From: JBGSYN01 sp041750975
GTDB taxonomy: Bacteria; Pseudomonadota; Alphaproteobacteria; Geminicoccales; Geminicoccaceae
Assembly (NCBI GenBank): GCA_041750975.1
Contig: JBGSYN010000094.1
Coordinates: 1-12,354 of the forward strand
Direction: 5' to 3'
DNA length: 12,354 nucleotides
Below are positions 1-8,421 of the stretch, piece by piece; the first letter of the stretch is position 1; each line of letters starts with the position of its first letter. Under the pieces are notes generated by a model that was given only the letters and a program-made list of their open reading frames with translations, was not told the DNA's origin and ran no database searches. Both the position numbers and the translations under genes were made by a program.

Positions 1-593
1 GCAATGCGCAGGCGCTCCTCGCTGCGATGCAGCGCTTCGTCCGCCTGGACTCGTCGGAGAACGGTCCAAACGCGCTCGGCCACCTCCATGACAAGTGAAA
101 TCTCGTCCGGTCGCCAGACCCGAGGTTTGTCGCAGAACGCGTAGAGGAGGCCCGCCAAACGTCCCTTGCGAAGCAGCGGGAAGTCGATGAAGCTGCGGAC
201 ACCGATGGCGGCGAAGGCTTCGTCGCGGCCGACGGTAAGGGCATTTGTCGTCACATCATCGATCGCGACAATCCGACCGGCACGGATTTCTGCGGCGAAG
301 CCCTCGCCAAAATCCTCGAGACGATATCTGCCGGCCAAGCCCTTGCGGTCCGGCTCGACCCAGTCGCCCTGGACCGTGACGAAAGCCAGAGCGGCATCGG
401 CGGTCGCATATCCGGCACCCTGCAAACCGAGTTGGTGGGCCAACAATTCGCTCGCCCGGGCGATGATGTCCCTGGACGTATGATATTCGCGCAGTGTGCT
501 CGTCAGGTGCGCAAGAAAACGCAGGCGGTCGAGTTCCTGCTCGACGTTTTGGATCGTACCGGCGTCCACCGCGCCTCGGTTGCGGGTCAGCAT
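1..593 (-). CDS. GAF-PAS sensory protein, probably a sensor histidine kinase (N-terminal part, truncated by window edge)
   Basis: The minus strand is open from the ATG at 593-591 to the left edge, giving 197 visible residues with no stop. An in-frame TGA lies upstream (about 632-634), so this is a true N terminus. The ATG has a close GGAAG upstream; a GTG at residue 9 (569-567) preceded by GAGG is an alternative start. Residues about 25-178 read as a GAF domain: a helix at its start (RFLAHLTSTLREYHTSRDI), then DDVTTN and the typical closing strands VRSFIDFPLLRKGRLAGLLY. It is followed by WRPDEISLVMEVAERVW and the linker ALHRSEERLRI, which normally opens a PAS domain. In alphaproteobacteria this GAF-then-PAS arrangement usually belongs to cytoplasmic sensor histidine kinases, often of the HWE/HisKA_2 type, but the kinase part is outside the window, so that is inference. 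A diguanylate cyclase is an alternative. No signal peptide or membrane segment is visible. It is divergent from the glycogen operon, so a role in regulating it is possible but unproven. Confidence 0.85.
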   Translation of the reverse strand, partial: MLTRNRGAVDAGTIQNVEQELDRLRFLAHLTSTLREYHTSRDIIARASELLAHQLGLQGAGYATADAALAFVTVQGDWVEPDRKGLAGRYRLEDFGEGFAAEIRAGRIVAIDDVTTNALTVGRDEAFAAIGVRSFIDFPLLRKGRLAGLLYAFCDKPRVWRPDEISLVMEVAERVWTVLRRVQADEALHRSEERLRI

Positions 594-674
594 CGACTTC
601 CAGATCGACAAATGGGGTGCCAATAGAGAAGGTCATGCCATTTCGAGCAAGCCTTGTCCGCCACTTACAGCGCC

Positions 675-706
675 TTGACCTGCAAGTAGGTGTGGTAGCT
701 GTTTAT
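675..706 (+). promoter_or_regulatory. Candidate promoter in the divergent region upstream of eda
   Basis: The 205 bases between the sensory gene and eda are the only long non-coding stretch upstream of the plus-strand gene run, so the operon promoter most likely lies here. A good -35-like hexamer TTGACC sits at 675-680. The best -10-like sequences are weak (TGTTTA at 700-705 or GTTTAT at 701-706) and the spacing is long, at 19-20 bases. A short inverted repeat, TTGC-N5-GCAA, lies at 712-724 and an 8-base palindrome, TTCTAGAA, at 776-783. Either could be an operator, but both are short enough to occur by chance. Assignment is tentative. Confidence 0.25.
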
Positions 707-798
707 CGGACTTGCGATATGCAACATTAGCGCGAAGAAAAGAGTCGGCCGGTCCCGGAATTGGGAGCAGGTCAATTCTAGAAAGCAGGGCAGTTACC

Positions 799-1425
799 AT
801 GGCGCTGACGATCGCGGATATAATTGCGCTGGGGCCGGTCATTCCGGTGGTTGTCATCGACGATGCCGCGACCGCGGTGCCGATGGCCGAGGCCCTGGTT
901 GAGGGCGGCGTCAAGGTCATCGAGATCACGCTCAGGACACCGGCAGCGCTCGATGCCCTGGCGGCAATTGCAACGAACGTCCCCGCAGCCGTCGTCGGTG
1001 CCGGGACCGTGCTCTCGCCCGGCCAGTTTCACGAGGTGGCGCAGCGTGGCGCCCGGTTCGTCGTGACGCCTGGGACGACCGAGCGGCTCATCGATGCCGC
1101 GGTCAAGCACAACGTGCCGTTGCTGCCCGGTTGTGCAACGGCGAGCGAGGTTGTCCGGATGCTCGAGCACGGCATCCACTTCATGAAATTCTTTCCGGCC
1201 GAACCCGCGGGCGGCATCGCCTATCTGAAGGCTTTGAGCTCGCCCCTTCCGGAGGCCCGCTTCTGCCCCACCGGCGGGGTTTCGATCAGCAATGCCGGGG
1301 ATTATCTGGCGTTGCCGAACGTCGTCTGTGTCGGGGGTAGTTGGCTCGTGCCCAAGGATGCCGTGCGCGACGGTAACTGGGGCCGACTGACCGAACTTGC
1401 GCGAGAGGCCTCGAGCCTGCGCTGA
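799..1425 (+). CDS. eda: KDPG aldolase (2-dehydro-3-deoxy-6-phosphogluconate aldolase)
   Basis: This is the class I aldolase of the Entner-Doudoroff pathway. It splits 2-keto-3-deoxy-6-phosphogluconate into pyruvate and glyceraldehyde-3-phosphate, and many members also act on 4-hydroxy-2-oxoglutarate. It is cytosolic and usually trimeric. The product is 208 residues, near the family's usual 205-215. Visible motifs are GPVIPVVVI at the first strand, the catalytic Glu42 in IEITLRT, GAGTVL, the Schiff-base Lys130 in MKFFPAE, CPTGG and VGGSWLVP. The reading frame extends upstream to an ATG at 712, but the added residues do not resemble the family. The ATG at 799 matches the normal N terminus and has AGGG at 787-790 with an 8-base spacing, so 799 is chosen. 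It is the first gene of the plus-strand run, 44 bases before pgi. The identification is firm; substrate breadth is unknown. Confidence 0.96.
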   Translation: MALTIADIIALGPVIPVVVIDDAATAVPMAEALVEGGVKVIEITLRTPAALDALAAIATNVPAAVVGAGTVLSPGQFHEVAQRGARFVVTPGTTERLIDAAVKHNVPLLPGCATASEVVRMLEHGIHFMKFFPAEPAGGIAYLKALSSPLPEARFCPTGGVSISNAGDYLALPNVVCVGGSWLVPKDAVRDGNWGRLTELAREASSLR

Positions 1426-1436
1426 CGGCAATTCCC

Positions 1437-1469
1437 GGAGACGCCCCTCATGACTAATCCCCAGACACG

Positions 1470-1473
<4 letters not shown>
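1437..1473 (+). promoter_or_regulatory. Ribosome binding site plus 7-codon mini-ORF overlapping the pgi start
   Basis: GGAG at 1437-1440 lies 9 bases before an ATG at 1450. Translation from that ATG gives MTNPQTR and then TGA at 1471-1473. The TGA overlaps the pgi ATG at 1470 as ATGA. The pgi ATG has no purine-rich ribosome binding site of its own. The layout therefore suggests that pgi is translated by reinitiation after the mini-ORF. The mini-peptide resembles a Pgi N terminus in another frame (compare MTSPRKL of pgi itself), so it may also be a relic of a frameshift or a sequencing error near the gene start. The sequence features are directly visible; the coupling is inferred. Confidence 0.45.
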
Positions 1474-3113
<1,640 letters not shown>

Positions 3114-3183
3114 TCGGATTTCTTCCGTACACATCGCCGCACCCTCGAACTCAGACCAACACCTCATTCCGGGAACGCAGTGC

Positions 3184-5634
3184 ATGAACGAAGCGTCATG
3201 GAACATGACGATGACCAAGAACGGCGATCTCAAGCGCGATATCGTCGAAAAGCTTAAATATTCGGTCGGTAAGAATCCCGAGCACGCGCGCGAGCATGAC
3301 TGGTTCGCGGCAGCCGCATTGGCCGCCCGCGATCGGATCGTCGATCACTGGATCACGACGACCCAGAATGTCTACGAGCACAAGCAAAAGCGCGTCTATT
3401 ACCTCTCGCTCGAGTTCCTGATCGGGCGGTTGTTGACCGACGCCCTCGCCAACCTCGGCATTCTCGACGAATGCCGGGCGGCGCTGAGCGAATTGGGGGT
3501 CGACTTCGACAAGGTGGTCGAACTCGAGCCCGACGCTGCCCTCGGCAATGGCGGCCTTGGCCGGCTCGCCGCCTGCTTCATGGAAAGCATGGCCACGGTC
3601 GGCGTCGCCGGTTTCGGCTACGGGATCCGCTATCAGCACGGGCTGTTCCGCCAGCTGATCCAGGAAGGCTGGCAGGTCGAGCGGCCCGAGGACTGGCTCA
3701 GTTTCGGCAATCCCTGGGAGTTCGAACGGCCGGAAGTCGCCTATGTCATCGGCTTCGGCGGGCGGGTCGAAACCAAGAGCAATACAGTCGAACATCAGAT
3801 CTGGACGCCGGCACAGCAAGTCATGGCCCTTGCCTATGACACGCCGATCGTCGGCTGGCAGGGCCGCAACGTCAACACGCTGCGCCTCTGGTCGGCGCGC
3901 TCGCCCAATGTCCTCAGGCTCGAGGAGTTCAACCGTGGCGACTATCTCGGCGCCGTGGCCGAACAGGCACTGAGCGAGGCGATCTCACGGGTTCTCTATC
4001 CGAACGACACGACCCTGGCCGGCCAGGAATTGCGGCTGAAGCAAGAATATTTCTTCACCTCGGCGTCGCTGCAGGATCTGATGCGCCGCCACCGGCTGCA
4101 ATATGGCGATTTCCGTTCGCTGCCGGACAAGGTCGCCATCCAGCTCAACGACACTCATCCAGCACTGGCGGTCACCGAGCTGATGCGGCTGCTGGTCGAC
4201 CATGAGCAGTTCCCCTGGAAGGATGCCTGGGAGATCACGCGCCGGACCATCTCCTACACCAACCACACGCTTCTCCCCGAGGCCCTGGAAAGCTGGTCGG
4301 TGCCGCTGATCGAGCGATTGCTGCCGCGGCACATGCAGATCATCTACCAGATCAACGGGGACATTCTGGAGGAGCTCCGCGCGCTGCCGGACACCTCCGA
4401 TCCGTTTCTTTCAGCGGTGTCGCTGATCGACGAGCAGAGTGGCCGCCGCGTCCGCATGGGCAACCTGGCTTTTCTCGGCGCGCACAAGGTCAACGGCGTC
4501 TCGGCCTTGCACACCGAGCTGATGAAGCGGACGGTATTCAAGGACCTGCATCACTATTATCCGGACCGCATCACCAACAAAACCAACGGCATCACGCCGA
4601 GGCGCTGGCTCTATCAATGCAATAGGCCGCTTTCCGGGCTGATCACGGCGGCCATCGGCGAGGGCTGGGTCGACGATCTGGAAAAGCTGGAAGCCCTGGC
4701 TCCCTTGGCCGAGGATGCCTCGTTCCGCGATCGATTCGCCGAGGCCAAGCGCCAGAATAAGATAAGGCTGGCCACCATCATCGGGGAGCGGCTCGGCATC
4801 CGCACCGACCCCGAGGCGATGTTCGACATCCAGATCAAGCGCATCCACGAATATAAGCGCCAGCTTTTGAATATTCTGGAAGCGATCGCCCTCTACGACG
4901 AGATCCGGGCGCAGCCGACCGCCAACTGGCATCCGAGGGTCAAGGTCTTCGCCGGCAAGGCGGCGGCCTCCTACCATCAGGCCAAGACGATCATCAAGCT
5001 GATCAACGATGTGGCGGACGTGATCAATCAGGATCCCGCGGTGCGTGGCAAGCTCAAGATCGTGTTCCTGCCTAACTACAATGTCAGCCTCGCCGAGCGT
5101 ATCATTCCGGCGGCGGATCTTTCCGTGCAGATCTCGACAGCCGGCATGGAAGCCTCGGGTACCGGCAACATGAAGTTCGCGCTCAACGGAGCCCTCACCA
5201 TCGGCACCCTCGATGGGGCCAATGTCGAGATCAAGGAGCGGGTCGGCGACGACAATATCTTCATCTTCGGGATGACGGCGGACGAGGTCGCCGAGCGACG
5301 TGCGAGCGGCTACGATGCGCGCGCCGTGATCGAGGCCACCCCGGCGCTCAAGGATGTGCTGCGCGCGGTTGAGATGGGCGTTTTCTCGCATGACGATCCG
5401 AACCGCTATCGCGACCTCGTGCACGGCCTCTACGACAATGACCACTTCATGGTGACGGCCGATTTCGCCGCCTACAGCGCCGCCCAGGCGCGCGCGCTCG
5501 CCGGCTTCACCGATCGTACAGCCTGGTTCGAAAAGGCCGTGTTGAACACCGCGAATGTCGGATGGTTCTCATCGGATCGAACGATCCGTGACTATGCCCG
5601 GGAGATCTGGCAAGCTCTGCCCATAGAAAAATAG
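3184..5634 (+). CDS. glgP: Glycogen/alpha-glucan phosphorylase
   Basis: A PLP-dependent GT35 enzyme that releases glucose-1-phosphate from alpha-1,4-glucan chain ends, and so supplies substrate to pgm and pgi. The product is 816 residues, against 815 in E. coli GlgP, and reads as complete. Visible landmarks are YYLSLEFLIGR, GNGGLGRLAACFMES, GYGIRYQHGLF, NTLRLWSA, QLNDTHPALAV, SYTNHTLLPEALE, KTNGITPRRWL, QIKRIHEYKRQ and the PLP signature EASGTGNMKFALN with the cofactor lysine at residue 664. Start: ATG 3184 has GGGA 9 bases upstream; in-frame ATGs at residues 8 and 10 are weaker alternatives. Enzymes of this bacterial type lack the animal phosphorylation site, so control is probably at expression level. 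It sits between pgi and glgC. In many bacteria glgB lies next to glgP, but here it does not. Preference for glycogen over maltodextrin cannot be told from sequence. Confidence 0.97.
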   Translation: MNEASWNMTMTKNGDLKRDIVEKLKYSVGKNPEHAREHDWFAAAALAARDRIVDHWITTTQNVYEHKQKRVYYLSLEFLIGRLLTDALANLGILDECRAALSELGVDFDKVVELEPDAALGNGGLGRLAACFMESMATVGVAGFGYGIRYQHGLFRQLIQEGWQVERPEDWLSFGNPWEFERPEVAYVIGFGGRVETKSNTVEHQIWTPAQQVMALAYDTPIVGWQGRNVNTLRLWSARSPNVLRLEEFNRGDYLGAVAEQALSEAISRVLYPNDTTLAGQELRLKQEYFFTSASLQDLMRRHRLQYGDFRSLPDKVAIQLNDTHPALAVTELMRLLVDHEQFPWKDAWEITRRTISYTNHTLLPEALESWSVPLIERLLPRHMQIIYQINGDILEELRALPDTSDPFLSAVSLIDEQSGRRVRMGNLAFLGAHKVNGVSALHTELMKRTVFKDLHHYYPDRITNKTNGITPRRWLYQCNRPLSGLITAAIGEGWVDDLEKLEALAPLAEDASFRDRFAEAKRQNKIRLATIIGERLGIRTDPEAMFDIQIKRIHEYKRQLLNILEAIALYDEIRAQPTANWHPRVKVFAGKAAASYHQAKTIIKLINDVADVINQDPAVRGKLKIVFLPNYNVSLAERIIPAADLSVQISTAGMEASGTGNMKFALNGALTIGTLDGANVEIKERVGDDNIFIFGMTADEVAERRASGYDARAVIEATPALKDVLRAVEMGVFSHDDPNRYRDLVHGLYDNDHFMVTADFAAYSAAQARALAGFTDRTAWFEKAVLNTANVGWFSSDRTIRDYAREIWQALPIEK

Positions 5635-5635
5635 C

Positions 5636-5665
5636 GCCGGTGAGCTGATGCTCCTTCAGGCCGGC
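5636..5665 (+). other. Possible intergenic stem-loop between glgP and glgC
   Basis: GCCGG at 5636-5640 can pair with CCGGC at 5661-5665, enclosing a second short hairpin GAGC-TGAT-GCTC at 5642-5653. It starts two bases after the glgP stop. No run of T follows, so it is not a convincing rho-independent terminator. It could stabilise or help process the transcript between the degradative gene glgP and the synthetic genes glgC and glgA. The stems are short and may be due to chance in GC-rich DNA. Confidence 0.25.
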
Positions 5666-5684
5666 TCGAGACAGAGGGCTGAGG

Positions 5685-6950
5685 ATGGCGGCTGATATCG
5701 ACACCGCGACGTTGGTGCGCAATTCCATGGCTTATGTGCTGGCAGGCGGCCGGGGCTCGAGATTGCGTGAGCTGACTGACAGCCGTGCCAAGCCTGCCGT
5801 TTATTTCGGCGGCAAGACGCGCATTATCGATTTTGCCCTCTCGAACGCCGTGAATTCCGGCATCCGGCGGATCGGCGTCGCCACACAATATAAAGCGCAC
5901 AGTCTGATCCGTCACTTGCAGCGTGGCTGGAACTTCTTTCGGCCGGAACGCAACGAAAGCTTCGACATCCTGCCGGCATCGCAGCGCGTTTCCGAGCACC
6001 AATGGTATGTCGGCACGGCCGATGCGGTTTTTCAGAACATCGACATTATCGAGACCTATGGTGTCGATTACATCATCATTCTGGCCGGCGATCACATCTA
6101 TAAAATGGACTATGGCGTCATGCTACGCCAGCATGCCGAGACGGGCGCCGATGTCACGGTAGGCTGTATCGAGGTGCCGCGGCTCGACGCCTCGGCGTTC
6201 GGCGTGATGCATGTCGACGACAACTGGAAGATCGTCTCGTTTCTCGAAAAACCGGCCGACCCCCCGCCGATGCCCGGCAAGCCCGATATCGCGCTTGCCA
6301 GCATGGGCATCTATGTATTCGATACCAAGTTGCTGTTCGATGCCTTGCAGCGCGATGCGGCAGATCCGCAGTCCAACCACGATTTCGGCAAGGACATCAT
6401 TCCGCATATCGTCGAGCACGGCAAAGCGGTGGCGCACAGCTTCAGCCATTCATGCGTGAAGAGCCCCGGCGAGGAGGAGGCCTATTGGCGCGACGTCGGC
6501 ACGATCGACGCCTATTGGGAGGCCAATATCGATCTGACCAACGTCATCCCGGCCCTGGATCTTTATGACAACACATGGCCGATCTGGACCTATTCCGAGA
6601 TCACGCCGCCCGCCAAATTCGTCCATGACGAGGCGACTCGCCGAGGTGAGGCGGTCAGTTCGCTGGTCGCCGGGGGCTGCATCATTTCCGGCGCCAGCCT
6701 GAGACGAACCTTGCTCTTCACCGGCGTGCACGTGCACTCCTACAGCAAGCTCGTCGATGCCGTGCTATTGCCGGGTGTCGATGTCGGCCGTGGTGCCGAG
6801 TTGAACAAGGTCGTGGTCGATCGGGGCGTAAGGATTCCGCCGGGCTTCGTCGCGGGCAAGGTGCCCGAGGAAGATGCCAAGCGTTTCAGGCGCACGGATA
6901 AGGGTGTTTGTCTGATCACGCAGAAAATGATGGACGCGCTGAGCGCCTGA
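5685..6950 (+). CDS. glgC: Glucose-1-phosphate adenylyltransferase (ADP-glucose pyrophosphorylase)
   Basis: Makes ADP-glucose and pyrophosphate from glucose-1-phosphate and ATP; this is the committed and regulated step of bacterial glycogen synthesis. The product is 421 residues, close to about 420 in Agrobacterium. The N-terminal nucleotidyltransferase domain shows the nucleotide loop LAGGRGSRL (residues 19-27), AKPAVYFGGK, FALSNAVNSGI, GTADAVFQN, catalytic Asp136 in ILAGDHIYKMDY and the substrate lysine Lys189 in FLEKP. A C-terminal left-handed beta-helix region follows. The RRIGVATQYKAHSLIRHLQRGW and FFRPERNESFDILPASQR stretches are highly typical. Start: ATG 5685 has AGAGGG at 5673-5678, 6 bases upstream. 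Known family biochemistry: the A. tumefaciens and related enzymes are activated by fructose-6-phosphate and pyruvate, the products of the pgi and eda genes upstream; that this copy behaves the same is inference. Its stop overlaps the glgA start. Confidence 0.97.
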   Translation: MAADIDTATLVRNSMAYVLAGGRGSRLRELTDSRAKPAVYFGGKTRIIDFALSNAVNSGIRRIGVATQYKAHSLIRHLQRGWNFFRPERNESFDILPASQRVSEHQWYVGTADAVFQNIDIIETYGVDYIIILAGDHIYKMDYGVMLRQHAETGADVTVGCIEVPRLDASAFGVMHVDDNWKIVSFLEKPADPPPMPGKPDIALASMGIYVFDTKLLFDALQRDAADPQSNHDFGKDIIPHIVEHGKAVAHSFSHSCVKSPGEEEAYWRDVGTIDAYWEANIDLTNVIPALDLYDNTWPIWTYSEITPPAKFVHDEATRRGEAVSSLVAGGCIISGASLRRTLLFTGVHVHSYSKLVDAVLLPGVDVGRGAELNKVVVDRGVRIPPGFVAGKVPEEDAKRFRRTDKGVCLITQKMMDALSA

Positions 6951-8410
6951 TGGCGATGCAGGTTCTGGCGGTCGCTTCGGAACTCTATCCTCTGATCAAG
7001 ACTGGCGGCCTCGCCGATGTCGCGGGTGCGCTGCCGGCAGCCTTGGGCGGTCATTACGTGAGCGTCAGGACGATAATCCCGGGCTACCGCGACGTTCTGA
7101 GCAAGATCGGCAGGGTAGATGTCCGCCACCAATTGGGTGATCTCTTCGGCGAGCGGGCGGAGCTGCTGGAGTGGCGTGCCGAGGGTGGCGAGGAGATCCT
7201 GGTGCTCGAGGCTCCTCATCTCTTCAACCGCGACGGCGGCCCTTACGTCGATCCGGCGGGCCAGGACTGGTCCGACAACGCTATCCGCTTCGCAGCCCTC
7301 TCAAGAGCTGCCGAGCGGGTGGCGCGTGGGCTTATCTCCGATTGGGTTCCTGACGTCGTCCATGCCCATGACTGGCAGGCGGGGTTGACGCCGGCCTACC
7401 TGGCGCTTGCTGGCGAACCCCGGCCGCGCACCGTCATGACGATTCATAATCTGGCGTTTCAGGGGCAATGCGGGGCGGAGCTTCTTGGCGCCCTCGGATT
7501 GCCGCTGGAAGCCTATGCGGTCGACGGTGTGGAATATTATGGCGCTGTCGGCTTTCTCAAGGCCGGTATTTTCTACGCCGATCACGTGACCACCGTCAGT
7601 CCGACTTATGCTTCGGAAATCCAGCTGCCCGGCGCCGGCATGGGTCTTGACGGCCTGCTCGCGACCCGTGCCGCCGAGGGCCGCCTTTCGGGCATTTTGA
7701 ACGGCATCGACACCCAAACCTGGGATCCTTCGAGCGATCCCCATCTGGCCGCGACTTATTCCGCCCACAGCCTCGATCTAAAGGCCGCGAACAAGGCGGC
7801 ACTGCAACAACGGCTCGGCCTCGAGGTCAGTCCGACGCGCCCGGTGTTCGCCGTCATCACCCGATTGACCTGGCAAAAAGGCATGGACCTATTGCTCGAG
7901 GCGATCCCAGAATTGATTGCTCGCGGCGGTCAACTGGCGTTGCTCGGAGCTGGCGAACCTGCCATTCAGGAAGGCCTTCTGGCGATCGAAGCTACCGATC
8001 CAGGTTCCATCGGCTGCGTTTTCGGCTATGATGAACCATTGGCCCATTTGCTTCAGGGTGGCGCCGATGCGATCCTGGTGCCGTCGCGATTCGAACCTTG
8101 CGGGCTGACGCAGCTCTGCGCCCTCCGCTATGGTACGATACCCGTGGTGTCGCGCCTTGGGGGGCTTGCGGACACGGTGATCGACGCCAATGATGCAGCC
8201 TTGCGGGCCGGCGTCGCGACGGGCGTGCAGTTCGCACCCGTCGATCAACACGGGCTCGTGCTGGCGATCGACCGCACGATCCGCCTCTACCAGCAGCCGG
8301 ATAGCTGGCGGACCCTGCAGCGGCAGGGCATGGCATCCAGCATCGGCTGGGAACAGGCGGCGGGTCTTTATGCAGCGCTCTACCATCGTCTTATCCGCGG
8401 CGACATCTAG
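6950..8410 (+). CDS. glgA: Glycogen synthase (ADP-glucose dependent, GT5)
   Basis: Transfers glucose from ADP-glucose to the non-reducing end of alpha-1,4-glucan. The product is 486 residues from the chosen start, against about 477-480 in E. coli and Agrobacterium. Visible: the ADP-glucose-binding KTGGLADV with Lys17, HAHDWQAGL, TIHNLAFQG, TVSPTYASEI, NGIDTQTWDP, RLTWQKGMDLL and the nucleotide-sugar site SRFEPCGLTQLCALRYGTIP with Glu382. This is the two-Rossmann GT-B fold. Start: the frame is open further upstream to an ATG at 6908 inside glgC, but homologues begin near MQVLAVASELYPL, so ATG 6950 (overlapping the glgC TGA as TGATG) is preferred. ATG 6956 is equally close to the family N terminus. 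There is no strong ribosome binding site, which suggests translational coupling to glgC. The stop codon is part of the pgm ribosome binding site. Confidence 0.96.
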   Translation: MAMQVLAVASELYPLIKTGGLADVAGALPAALGGHYVSVRTIIPGYRDVLSKIGRVDVRHQLGDLFGERAELLEWRAEGGEEILVLEAPHLFNRDGGPYVDPAGQDWSDNAIRFAALSRAAERVARGLISDWVPDVVHAHDWQAGLTPAYLALAGEPRPRTVMTIHNLAFQGQCGAELLGALGLPLEAYAVDGVEYYGAVGFLKAGIFYADHVTTVSPTYASEIQLPGAGMGLDGLLATRAAEGRLSGILNGIDTQTWDPSSDPHLAATYSAHSLDLKAANKAALQQRLGLEVSPTRPVFAVITRLTWQKGMDLLLEAIPELIARGGQLALLGAGEPAIQEGLLAIEATDPGSIGCVFGYDEPLAHLLQGGADAILVPSRFEPCGLTQLCALRYGTIPVVSRLGGLADTVIDANDAALRAGVATGVQFAPVDQHGLVLAIDRTIRLYQQPDSWRTLQRQGMASSIGWEQAAGLYAALYHRLIRGDI

Positions 8411-8413
8411 GAG
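8408..8413 (+). promoter_or_regulatory. pgm ribosome binding site overlapping the glgA stop codon
   Basis: TAGGAG combines the glgA stop TAG (8408-8410) with a strong Shine-Dalgarno AGGAG (8409-8413). It lies 8 bases before GTG 8422 and so supports that GTG as the pgm start. The arrangement places termination of glgA directly on the initiation site of pgm. Confidence 0.75.
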
Positions 8414-8421
8414 TCCGTCAG

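Noticed and set aside
612..628. Sigma-54-like element on the minus strand (TGGCAC-N5-TTGT) upstream of the sensor gene
   Set aside because: The invariant GC of the -12 element is missing, and the site would put the transcription start almost at the start codon.
256..636. 126-codon minus-strand frame starting at 636
   Set aside because: It is in a different frame from the GAF-domain protein and gives Arg/Gly-rich text without homology; the GAF frame explains the region.
712..798. Longer eda with a start at 712
   Set aside because: The extra 29 residues do not resemble Eda N termini, and ATG 799 has a well-placed AGGG and the family-typical start.
3114..3183. Possible terminator or promoter between pgi and glgP
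   Set aside because: Only a 4-base CGGA/TCCG pairing without a T-run is visible, and no hexamer pair fits well, so the gap looks like a plain operon spacer.
4411..5445. 344-codon minus-strand frame opposite glgP
   Set aside because: It is antisense to conserved glgP motifs including the PLP site; no independent start signal or family was seen.
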